A stretch of DNA of 64,000 nucleotides, from positions 1 through 64,000 of the forward strand of contig DF237445.1 in the NCBI GenBank assembly GCA_000708835.1. Direction: 5' to 3'. Position numbers and translations under genes: made by a program. The DNA comes from Klebsormidium nitens. Lineage: Eukaryota; Streptophyta; Klebsormidiophyceae; Klebsormidiales; Klebsormidiaceae. The notes under the pieces are model-generated. The model was not told where the DNA came from and ran no database searches. It saw nothing but the letters and a program-made list of their open reading frames with translations. How positions within the stretch are numbered: position 1 is the first letter of the stretch; each line of letters begins with the position of its first letter. Below, one piece after another: positions 1 to 11,500 of this stretch.

Positions 1-1305
1 AGCAAGTAGGAGGTACGGTACTTTTCAAGCGATATTACTGCTCTGGTATGTACCTTGGTGTACCACGTGATCTGAAAAAGCCCTCCAATTGGCTACAAAA
101 TCGGGACAGCTTTTTGCATCTTTTCGGTCGACGCGCACTCTTAGCGGACCGCGCACCTGAGGTCAGAAGCGCCCCTGATGACGTGGTAGTTTGTCACAAT
201 GTTGCCCTGCTTGTCCCAAATGAAACCGGATCCAGAGCCCTGGGGCACAGCCATAATATCTAGGGTGAACTGGTCCCGCCTGCACCAGAAGTACTGCCAA
301 AAGTTGGAACAGTGACACCAAAAAGTCTGTTTCTCTTTTGAAAAGTACCTGTTGGCTCTTCGTAATGATGAAAGTCAACTGTCTCCTTTTTTCCCTAATG
401 ACATTCATATAGATAAAGGAGACAGTGGCTACACAGTAATCAGTCACCCGGCCATTCCTATGACCCTACTGACCGAGCAACAACATATTCCTTTGTTCGG
501 TATTTCGAGCACCACAGATTATCCAGGCTTCCCACAAACTTGTTATCCATCTCTGTTTACTTACTCCTTGCTAAGGCCTTTCGTCTGCAGACCTCGCCAA
601 CCTTTTGCCACGTCTCACCACTCACCTTACAGCGAGGTTGGTTATGTACACTACCGACGGCGTGTTCTTCTGGAAGAGGTTCACAGTCTGCAACTCATCC
701 CCCTGGAGCCTCCTGGGGGGGGCCGTCACAAAGGCCCCTGAGGGCTCTGTAACTGCCACTGCGCCGGTCAAAGCAAGCGCCACCATAAAGGCAGCGACGA
801 CTTGCTTCCGCATTGAACCACCACCAGTTTCTGCCGATCCATCCCCTTGCGAGAAGGCGGAAGCCAGGAACCGAGCAGGAGGGCTCTCCCGCAGAAACCT
901 GGGAATGCTGGGGAACTTATTTGTCACTTCAGCTTTTTCAAGCTTCTCCTGGTCAAGGTCGTCTGATTCTGAGGGGCCAGCATGCGCTTTAACGCCTTGC
1001 CTTTTCTGCAAACGGTCCGCTTTACAATCCCTGCAGACAGATTCAGCCGCGAGCTGGCGTCCAGCTAGTTGTCTCCGACAGTGCCACCTTTTACAAGCAG
1101 TAGTGCTATGCCCCTTGGCATTGTTTCCAAAACCACCGTCTGCATGAATCCACCCCTGACTAGAAGTCAGCACAAGATTCGCCTTTGCACTTCTTGGGAT
1201 TGCCTCAAAAGCTGCAGTGCGCGTCTTTTCTCTGGCACCATATGACGGGCCCGGGGTGTGGAACACAGAACAGGAAACGTGCAGACTGCTCGCCGTCTGC
1301 GCCAT
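1..1305 (-). CDS. DEG1: DEG1-type thylakoid-lumen serine protease (HtrA/DegP family), 5' part only
   Basis: Two exons are visible: 1305-626 and 279-157; the gene continues off the left edge. The exon joint (donor GTGAGT, acceptor TGCAG) is in frame. The start at 1305 (MAQTASSLHVS...) gives a Ser/Ala/Arg-rich chloroplast transit region of roughly 150 residues. It is followed by Arg-Lys and a hydrophobic stretch near residue 165 that looks like a lumenal transfer signal. The mature part starts with the segment LFQKNTPSVVYITNLAVR, which is highly characteristic of plant DEG1. Exon 2 carries the trypsin-fold start with the catalytic His in TNYHVIRGAS. The Asp and Ser of the triad and the PDZ domain lie outside the window. 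Family knowledge: DEG1 forms lumenal oligomers that degrade damaged photosystem proteins. The N-terminus is the weakest part of the model: an upstream in-frame Met at 1350 also exists. Bases 1-156 look like intron. Confidence 0.85.
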
Positions 1306-1746
1306 GAAGCTCCAGGGGAAATTGCCTGTAAGCCTTGTCGTGCAGAGCAACCGCCTTGCGCCAAAACAGGATTATCTCAAATGTAAAAGTAATCTCGAAT
1401 GCTGGAAAAAAAACGTATACCAGACGTGTCCTCAGGCACCTGACTTCAGCAGGACACGGGGTGGCAGGACTTCCGCTGCTAAACAACCAGGTACCTGGCA
1501 ACACCGTCTGCGTCGCCAAGATGAGGCTCTGACTCTGACCCTGCCAGTGACTCTGACTCTGAGTCTGCGCCGACTCGCAGCGGCAAAGAAACCCTAATGC
1601 CATGGGGAGTCGGGAAAGGGTTGCGTATCCCCCAACACCGCCAGCGAATCGAGACTCGCCACGTCGGAAATCTTGAAGCTGTCGACCAATGACACTCTGG
1701 TAACGCAAGTGTGCCCTAACAGCAGTGTGCCCTAAGATAGGCGCCC

Positions 1747-1830
1747 GGGGGACGGGTGGGGTTAGCTTGGTGGTTAGGGTGGGTTCGGGTGCGGAGCGCG
1801 TGAGTTTTTGTGGTTAGGGTGTTTAGTTTG
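1747..1830 (+). repeat. Dispersed repeat, copy A (GTTAGGGT-rich)
   Basis: A G-rich segment with the core GACGGGTGGGGTTAG at 1751-1765, followed by GGTTAGGGTGGG, CGGGTGCGG and GTGGTTAGGGTG. The reverse complement of 10600-10690 shows the same order of motifs, including the identical 15-base core (10670-10684). It is therefore a repeated sequence and not a telomere tract, as the TTAGGG units are not in regular tandem array. Confidence 0.6.
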
Positions 1831-1991
1831 TTCGGCCGGGGCTTACGGATCTTAGGGCACACCGCCGTTAGGGTACACTTGAGTTGCCAGTACGACCAAT
1901 GACAAGTGAGGCAAGCAAAAGTGAGCTTCTATTCTCGGAAGCTTGCGCAGTCCCGACCTTCGAGTCGGGGCAATACCGTATGCATCAGGCC

Positions 1992-2296
1992 CGGTTCACA
2001 TGCGTCCAGTTTTGCTCAGTTTTGCTTGGTTTTGCCAAATATGTCCGACGTGGCAGCTCCGTAATCAGCGGGACGCATATGAACACCACTTTCGAAAACC
2101 GAGCAAAACCGAGCTCGGTATTTGCCGAGTATCCGAAAACTGGCCAAAACTCGCTGAAACTCGACCGCATTTCAAAGCTGCGTATTTGTCAAAACCGAAC
2201 GCGGTCGACGGAGGCCGCGTTTTGAAAGATGAAAACGCGGCCCATTTTGCCGAGTTTTCGCCGGTTTCGGCAAACTTTGAAAACGCATGTGAACCG
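1992..2296. mobile_element. MITE-like element with 14-bp terminal inverted repeats
   Basis: The left end CGGTTCACATGCGT (1992-2005) is matched perfectly by its reverse complement ACGCATGTGAACCG at 2283-2296. The 305-bp interior is rich in repeated TTTTGC / GCAAAA and CGCGG motifs and has no coding potential of note. The size and structure fit a non-autonomous DNA transposon (MITE). No clear target-site duplication could be read from the flanks, so the superfamily is left open. Confidence 0.65.
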
Positions 2297-2504
2297 CCCC
2301 TCATGTGTGCGCTTCTCATCCTTCTCGAAGTTCCCAAAAGTGCACTAACTTGGTTACTGTTACAGCTGTCCTATGTCGTGCGAACGCCCCGAATGAGGCC
2401 CAATGCCAATGGAGGCAGCGCTTGGAGACGCATGCTCCATGCTGTAGGGGTTTCATCATTTGGTGAAAGACTAAGTCCTGCTCTTCCACTGTCGGGTTTG
2501 CTCA

Positions 2505-5500
2505 ATGGCGTCTGTTCTGGCAGAGTCCGCCCCGCTGTCGCAGCCATCGTTCTCTTTCATTAAACCGAACCCTCTGGACGGACGTGCAGACAGCGGCAGC
2601 GCTTTGCCAGAGAAAGAAGTTGGAGAACCTATGCCCGTCATAGATGGCCCAAAAAGTGAGACTCGCATTGAACTCGGTGATCGCAAGCTTTGGTGAATCC
2701 AAAACTTGGAAACTCGCTGGCATTCAGCTTCGCTTAAACTAATGATCTGGAGGAAAGTATTTTAGCTTTCATGCAGAACTGACATGAGCATGTAGTAGAT
2801 TCCCTAACACTAGTCTTGATTGATTGCAGAGATCTTCCGTCGATCGTTGACCCCGCGATTGGAGTATAAGGCCCTCTTGAGTCGGGCTGTCTTCAGTAAG
2901 TTCACTGTCATATGCGTGCAATAAAGTTTAGATTGTGTGCATTTTATCAAAAGAGGACAGAATGGTGGCGGTGATAGTAAGGTTTCTGGTGGATCTTTGA
3001 TGCAGCTCAGGCATCGATTTGGAGTCTCTACCGAGCCTGAACAAACAATGGTTGTTTCAGTCTTATTTTCAGCTCTTTTCTAGCTGGACGAAGATTGCAC
3101 AATGTAATTCTGGACACTGTGTGGCAAGTGAAGATTGGAGTGGCACTCTTCGCATGACTCTTGATGCCAGCAATTTTCCTACCCATGCCAACTCAAAAGA
3201 TGATGAAATCTGAAGCCAAAACATAGGATAAAGCAAGCTTACCATTCTTACCTTATTCTTCCTTTCATGATGTGCAGCATACGCATGGGGCCGGGGTGAT
3301 TTGGGGCAGCTCGGTTTGGGCGTAGAAAGCAACGTGGACGTCCCAACTCTCGTCAAGGCGCTCGCTGAAAGAAATGTGGTTCATGCTGCAGCTGCAGAGT
3401 ATCACTCTGCATTTTTGACATGTGAGCATTTTCCAGTGCGAATGCAAGCATCCCAACATTATTGAGGATCACTCTACCGTACCTGACAATTTTGCGGCAT
3501 CATCAAGGGCAGACACCCAGCACGTGTTTAGGCCGATCATGGGGGGAACTGTGTCTTGAATGCCACTTAGGTTCTTTGACAATCTGCAGGGCGATTTCTT
3601 GAATGCCACTTAGGTTCTTTGACAATCTGCAGGGGAATCGCCAGATTGCTAGATGCAACGTAGCTTGTACTGGTGGTACTGGGGTTTCACTCGCACAACA
3701 ACTTGTCCAGATTCATCTGCCTGGGAGATTCTCATTCTCCTGAGTCCGCAGTTTCTTGGGTTGGCAGCCATATTGAACAATTGACACAATCTTTCCTTAA
3801 CGGCCTCAGTTCTCACATCTTTCAGCCGATGGGGAACTGTACACAAGCGGCTCAAATGACACCGGCCAGTTGGGCGTGAAAGGGCGGGAAAGCGCAGCTG
3901 AGCCGGTGCGCGTGGCTGCACTTGATACGTACACCATCACGCATGTCGCTTGCGGAAGAGGCCACACTGTGGCCGTAACTGGTGAGCAACAGGCCACCTA
4001 TGTGGGCGGCTTGCGCTTTCAAAGACCTTGTGTAGGTGGAGGCAAGAAGTATTACCAAAGGACAGGGGCTGTAAGGCATAAGGCATTTGTTGACTGTATG
4101 ACCTTGCATAATCTCTATGTATTCCAAATCACTCAGCAAGTCGCTTAATGAGTTTTTCACGGCGACCTCTTCATGACAACTGGGTCCTGGGGTTGCGTTG
4201 TTGCCCTGTAAATTCAGGTTCGAGTTTGATTTCTATCAGTATCCGTCCTGCTCCCGACCCTTTTATAATTGGCACTCCCGTTTCTGCAGATCAGGGTGCG
4301 CTGGCGGCATGGGGCGAGGGCGACCAGGGCCAATTGGGCCACCGGGATGCCATGGGGTCCACCGCACCTGTGCAGCCCAAGATAGTGAAGGGCACACGCG
4401 AGCTCCGTTTTGTGAGGGTCGCCTGCGGGGCGGCACACACACTGGCGCTGACAGGTAAGTTGTTCCCACATCTCATTCAATGGAAATTTCTTGGTGTGTC
4501 CTCAAGATGCTTAGAGAAATGGCAAGTTTCATTACAAACTTGACTCTGCGCACTCCCTTTGACGCGTAGAAGTTATGATCCGTTGAGGTCCCTCCGGAAC
4601 AGGAGAGTGTTTCGAGGTCATGGGGGTCACAAACGGTGTAATCGTAGTATCTGCTGTGTGGTTGGGAAGGGATGGCTAGATGAGAGCCATGTTTTGTTGC
4701 GTGCAGGAAGCGGCGAGGTATATTCTTTTGGGCAGGGTCAACTGGGCGCGCTAGGTCATGGGGATCTGGAAACCAAGCCTACTCCAACGCTGGTAGACTC
4801 TCTGTGGGGGTTGGCAATCGTACAGGTGAGCAGAGACAAGGCCTCCTTGCGAGAATCGGAGGCCACTGGTAGAGCTCGTGTTAGGAAAGGCATGATGATG
4901 TGCTCAGAAGCATGGAGTGGAAGCGAGGGGGCTAAGCCGGGGCCTGCGACTGGGACGTCGGTCGATCCTATACGCATTGGAAAGGAGGCGACGTGTTTAA
5001 CATTAACAGGGTGGGGGGCGAGGGGAAGCGGAAAAGATAGGTCTGCAAAGAACCTGCTACCAACGTGTCTCATACGCTTGAGAGTAGTATTCCCCGATTT
5101 CGTTGAGGCGTCTGCGTACTCAAGCCTGGACACCCATAGCCTTGCCCTGGTCCCATCGAAGATTATCTCATGACCTGGTCAAGAAGCGCGGGGTTCGGTG
5201 ATGGCAACCGGAATGAGCTAACACCCCCTTTCGGGTTCCACAGGTTGCTGCTGGCGAGAACCACAGCGCGGCCCTCACAGTAGACGGACAAGTGAGACGC
5301 TTCTTCCTGTCCGAGACTTTCTGCCAATAAGCCTGACGACTTGAAGCTCGAAATCCGACCAGGGTCGGATGACACCAAGTAGCGATTGTGGCCAGGGTTT
5401 GGTTGCATCTGCACCAGGACGTCTGGCCGATGGTCCATTGATGACGTCCGTGCAATCATCTACTTCTCGATGGCGTCAGTTGGATCCAATCACTCCGCCA

Positions 5501-8500
5501 ATTCTCATATTGGGACGGAATTGTTACGGTCAGTCTGGAGACAGCAAGGAGGGCACTCACTTGCATCTTGACGAAGTTATTTGGGTTCTGAATCATTCCT
5601 TCGTTGCTCTGCAGATATTCACGTGGGGACGGAACAAGTACGGTCAGCTGGGGCACAGTGACGGGGGCACGATTTGCCGGCCCACGCGGCTGAACGGGCT
5701 CTCGAACGAGGGGGTAGTGCACGTGGCATGCGGTGGCGACCATACGCTAGCAATCACCAGGAAGGGGGAGCTGTATACGGTGAGTGTTTGACCTTCGAAC
5801 GAACGGCTGCTGCAAATGTTATCTCTAGGTTGCGACTGGAAGTCTCTCTTTGCCATTCCAGCGGACGTACGGCGCAGAATCTCAAGAAGAGTGTCAGGCT
5901 GTGTCATGAAGCCGCTTGGATTCTAGAGTCCACCTTCAGAAAGTACTGCAGAGTAGTAGGACGAGCCAAGTTGTAGGCAACACCGACTTGTCGTCAAATG
6001 CCGCAGTCGCAAGTGCCGTTTACTATCCTGTTCTCTTCCACCAACGGGCTCTACTTGCTGTCTGCAGTGGGGCCGTGGACGATGGGGCCAGTGCGGCCAC
6101 GGGACCACGGACGACACTTTCAGCCCCACTCTAGTTACCGGGCTGCCAAAGGGGGTGCGGGTGGCGCACGCGTCAGCGGGCACGCGGCACACGCTAGCGG
6201 TTCTGGAGAAGGGGGACGTGTACGGCTGGGGGGACGGGGAGCTGTGCCAGCTGGGGCCGGGGGTCTCGTGAGTCTCGCTCTAATTGGGCCGTTTCTTCGG
6301 GTATTCAAAGTAAAGGAATCAAGGCGCTGTGCATAAGTTTATGAGATTGAGGAGTGGGTCAGTTGGTCACTCTATTCGCATGTGGGGGCGCTGCTCGGTG
6401 TGGAGGTATTTTGGAAGCGCATTAACAACTTTGCAAAGTTGTTGTTTTGCCAATCTGCGAGGAGTTGGATCAATGTCCTGCGGTCCTGCTGCAACGATGT
6501 ATCCGTCTGCATTACAGACGTGGATGCTATTTGGGAAAGTTCTAGCAACAGACCGTCTCTGTTGAAACAGGTCTCGTTCTATTCTCGAGATTTGGCGGTA
6601 TAGGACAGGATGGCCTCCAAATCCTGAGGAAATATGCTCTTTGCTGATCGTCCATGATCGACCTTACGTGCTTCCCCAGGGGCGTACAAACGACTCCGGT
6701 GAAGTTGCAAGGTCTGCCGCAGGACAAGCGGCTGCTATTTCTTGTGGCCGGTGGGGACCACAACATCGCCGTGTTCAGCCAATCACAACAACCCGACAAG
6801 ACCGTTGACTTGGAAGTGGTCCTAGAAGAGGTAGCAGAGCGGTCAGAGAGGTAAGATACTTGGACGCGCTTTGGTACCCTGTGACGAGGTTTGGAGCCAG
6901 TCAGTAGACTCGCGCCAAATTTTTCTTTCTGTCTTTTTGATACGTAGATGAGCTGGTTCTAAGAGGAAACATCTCATCCGTTTGTTTGTCATTGCCATCG
7001 ACTGACCTTCGAGGATCGGAACAACGGAGTTTGCGGTCTCTGTTAAGGAGCATTTTGATTGATACTAAGCATTGTCCGGGGCTCGGGTGACTTGCGAAAG
7101 GGCTCTGCTCCTGTGGGCGAGGACAACCATCTTGTGTAGCCTTTCACGGGGTTTAACGTACGTCGTTCCTCTTCAGACCACACGACGGTGCCGAACCAAT
7201 GGACACCAGTGAACACCCGACGACTGACGCTCAGCCAGAACCCACCCCTTCGACGGAATCCACTCGGCCAGCGGAATCTGCTCCTCCTTCGGAACCGTCT
7301 TCCGAACCCGCAGCGGCAAGGAGCTCTTCCTCTGACGACCGATTTGCGGTGGCGCCGTTCGAGCAGCCGCGGCCGTTAGAGCACCACGGGGCGGGGCTGC
7401 GACCAATCACGATGCCGCCCCTGCTGCAGATGCTGGAGGTGAGACTATCGGTGCCGTCGAAATCCGGGTTTTGGGTTTGAAGACCTGAAGTTCAGTTTTT
7501 GGCGATGGAAGATGTTGGGTTTTGGAAAGACACTTCGCTTCACTTTTGCTAGTGTATGCCTGGGTGAGACGCTGGTTTGGCGGGCACTTTGTGGTTGTTA
7601 CACACTTCTCTGGAACGAGCAAATGTCTGTAAGAAGGATGACCGAGCCCGGTCTGCTGTCGCCGTTTCTTCGTGCTCGGAAGTTGTTTCACAAGCGGTTG
7701 ATCTGTCGCTGTCAGTGCGTGACCAGTCCAGCTTGAACCAGAATGACTTCCGGGATGTCTTTGGATCCTTTTCGCAAAGGCGTTCAATTGTTCATATTTC
7801 TTCACCTGAAAGCCGTTCTGTCGGTACAGTGGTAGAAGCTCGAGAAGCATGTTCAAGTGCCGAATCGGCTCAAACCGCGGCTTACCTGTTTGGTGACGCA
7901 TCGGATCCTTTGCCAGTGGATACACCGTTGCACGCGCTGCAGTCAAGCAGTCGGGCCGTTAGTCGACCATTTCGTCAACGCTCCTGATACCTACCTGTAC
8001 CCTATACGGAGCGCATATCTCTTCCTTTTACCAAGTTCATGCGATGTTAGTCACCCACTCTTCCCCGAGGGTGCAAAAAGTCAAGCACGGAGGAGTTACA
8101 CCCGTTTTCTGGTTCCTCTACGCAGGCTGACATCAAACCCGGTCGCGAAATGTCCATCCTAGGCAACGCGATCGAAGACTTTTTCTCTTCGGGGGGGTTC
8201 CTTGAGTTTGGCTTCCGGGAGCATGGGCCCCCCCAGCCCGAAGCCAGCACGTCGGGGAGGGACAGCGAAACACCGCCGGTTGACGTGGAGGCGATTAAAC
8301 GGGTGTACGACAGGATACTCAAACTGTACGATACAGAGGTGAGGGCCACGCGCGAACGCGTTTCTTCTTCCCCAGTGTCTTCAGCACGTCAAAAAGCGTC
8401 TAGTACTTTTTTCAGTGTCGAAGTACAGTCTAAATTGAGTCGCTTCAACTTGTCCTCAAGAGGGACGGTCGACAGAGCCGCTTCCCCGCTCTTCCCGAGA

Positions 8501-11500
8501 AGCTGCAAAGGGCACATCTCCTTCCGGGAAGTTGAGGGGTCCATCAAGTCTTCAGTAAGTTTCAGCCATTTGATTCAGGGAATGAAGGGGGCAGAGTGTT
8601 GCTCTCGTATCTCGACTTCGAGCATCTCTGTAGCCTCTTTTGACGCGAGCGTAACGTCAGCTGCTGTGGGTGGTTTGCAGATGATACAAAGACTGGGCAA
8701 CAGCACGGTGCGGCTTCTCGACGGATTGGCGGCGCACGCGGCCACAGTCCCCTCCGAACGATGGGCCAAGGTGAGCCGGGGTTGGTGGAGAATCTCCATA
8801 CTTCCGGATTGTCTTCGTGCTGCATGCCGTGGATGCTGTTCTGGGAAACAGAAGAAACTTGTTCAAGAGCTGCAGCTCTTTTTGCGGAATGGTTTGGCAC
8901 TGGCCGGTCGATTCTGGAGGAACTTCTGCGGTGTAAAGCAGTGGCACAGGACGGCAGATGAAACCAGGCGGACGCATGATCGGCCGTCCTTGACCTGCCG
9001 CTTGTCGTATCTTAGCCGACTATTATACTGGGAGTCGTTGAAACCAGAGGATTCCCAACGTGTGCAGCCAAAAGCGAGCTCCTGCCATCATGAGCTGCCT
9101 TCAACGTTTTTGCGCTGCTCAGTCTTGTCAAAGTGCGGCCGTTCCTTCTTGCAGATACCGCTGATTCTCATGCAAAGCCCGCTTCTAGGGATGAAAGGGT
9201 GAGTCGAACATGGAAGTTTCAAGCCCACACATCTGCGCGTCTCATGCTCTATCTCAGTTGCCACGCTTGTATGTTGCATCGGGTTCTTTCAATATGCTAG
9301 TAGAAAGACCGATTAAAGTGCTCGAAAGCAGCCTCCGTCACAAGAAAGCCGGACATTAATGTACGCGTCATCCTTGCAACTCGTAAAGCGCGAACTTCCC
9401 GAGTGCATCGTCTACGAACGGGGGTGTAGGACCTTGAATTATTCTCTCAAAGATCTAAGGAAGCGCTCTGATGCATGCGGCGCTGATAGACAGTCTTTGA
9501 CTTCTCCGTGCGCTGTGCTGCGCAGTCTCGGGGACCTCTCCTCCCGCCTCTTCGGTCTTATCGCCCAGCTTCCTCACGAGGTGCATTTCGCGTACGTCCG
9601 TTGGTTCCGGACGTATCCAAAGGACATCTTCGCCGGACGCTTTGTGCGGAGCGCAAAGAACTACATAGATACAAAGTGAGATGCGCGGCTGGGCTTTACC
9701 AACGTGGGCTGGTTGAAGCATCCTTTCGTCGTCTGCATAGGAATCTGTAAGAAATCTGTGTAGTCTGCGTCCTTTGAGTCGTGTAATTCTCTTAGCAATC
9801 TACGTCTCAAATCGATGCTCAGCTTGATTGAATTGGTCGATGATTCTGTGTCTAGCGTTGTCCCTTGGGGACCCTAGATTAAGCCAAAACTTTTCCAGGC
9901 GGCCTTAATGGTTGCGATCAAAACTTGGACATTTTTGCCTCATTCCCGAGACTCTTTCCACTTGCCGTCCCTTTTCCATTTACCAATCCCTCTTTCTCCT
10001 CACCCGCAGGCAAAACATGATTGCCGCCAGCGAGCCCCCCGCCGACGACATAGCAGCCGCAGTAATGGTCCTTCGGCTTCTGTACAAAGCGAACACGCTA
10101 GGGGGGCGGCCTGAGATCCTGCCGTATGCAGACTTCCACAGCATAACGGTCAGCCAGAAAGCCGCGCTGCGCGAGGAGTACCGTCGGTGGCGCCAGGTCG
10201 AGGGGGCGCCCGTCTCGAGGACCAAGCGGCTCGTCTCTTACTGCCAGGCACGTGCCTCCGTTCCTCCTGTTACTATCCCTAGATTGACTCGGTTTTCGAC
10301 AAAGTGCTCGTTTGGTGGCTAACCTTGAAGGACGGGTTTGTTAAACCTTTCTAGGTGTCTGGTCAGAGTCGAAGGATGGCTTCTCACCGCATCGAGAATC
10401 GAAATGATCATTCTACAGGCGTCGACAAACTTTTAAACTATTTCAGAACAGCCCGGGTGCCCACCGCCCGATCTACTTGCACCTTGACCAAGTTCCTCAG
10501 GGGCTCCACCGTGTTGCCCGACCTGGCCCCTCCTCTGGCACAGCCGAGATGTCTCTTCAATCAGGGATAGGAAGCTCTAGGTATAGTATAGTAAGCACCT
10601 AGTCTAACACTCAAAATCCAACCCTCAGAATCACTCGCACCGCACCCGTACCCACGCTAAACCCCCAGCCTAACCCCACCCGTCCCAGGCTGGTTAGCTT
10701 ACTAAACCTAAAGCTTATCTAGACCTAAATGAAAGTCTTATACAGCTGAGCACCTTTTACAGCTTTCGAGACTGCTTCGAGATCTTTCTCTGGAGACTGA
10801 CGTCAGCTATTTGTGCCGAGCAGGTGCCGTGGCTGCTGACCCCCGAAGCCAAGAGCGAAGTGCTGCAGGGGGAGGCCAATCTGCAGAAGACACGGGAGCT
10901 GCACAATTGGCAGCTGGGCCAGATCTTCGGGGGCAACAGCGCGCCTTTCCTCATCCTCCAGGTAACAGACAGTCTGAGCGTTACCTTCGTTCCTAGAAAG
11001 CGGGCAAGTTATCTTTGAAGATTATCTGTCCGATTCGAAGAGCGTGCATGAATGCGGGGTTCAGTCTGGCATGCAGCAGTTGGTGTGACGCCTCTGGTAT
11101 ACGTGCGAGGTGATGATTCTGGATAAATAAATGTCGAGGTGCTTATTGTTCTGGCACCGCCCGCTGAAGCGCCTCGAGCCAGGTCTTTCGAACGCCACTC
11201 ACAAGTAAAGCCCGTTTCCCCCAAGTCTCGGGAGATGCCCTGGCCTGGCGGAAAGTTTTAGAGGTGTTCAACCGTTGGAGTCTTCGTTCCCGTTCCCGCA
11301 GGTGCGGCGGAGCCACATTGTGCCGGACGCGCTGGCGCAGCTGGGCCACCACACGTTCGACCTGAAGAAGCCGCTCAAGGTGGTGTTTGTTGGCGAGGAG
11401 GCCATTGATGAAGGGGGGGTCACCAAGGAGTTCTTCCAGCTCGTCGTGAGTGCAAGCTCTATTTGTGCTCCCAACCCCGACATCTGCTGGAAAGTCGGTG

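Larger units (their letters stand above)
1306..2504. other. Divergent intergenic region between DEG1 and the HERC-like gene
   Basis: Shared upstream region of two divergently read genes. It contains a degenerate GTTAGGGT-rich repeat (about 1747-1830) and a MITE-like inverted-repeat element (1992-2296), described separately. No further gene was recognised; the ORFs here show no family motif. Confidence 0.5.

Noticed and set aside
1777-1880. TTAGGG-like motifs as an internal telomere tract
   Set aside because: The units are irregular and not tandem; a second copy at 10600-10690 shows it is a dispersed repeat.
8461-8554. Extra exon in the HERC-like gene between 8338 and 8681
   Set aside because: Acceptors here put the frame into a stop or leave the wrong phase; joining exon 11 directly to 8681 keeps frame and sequence continuity.
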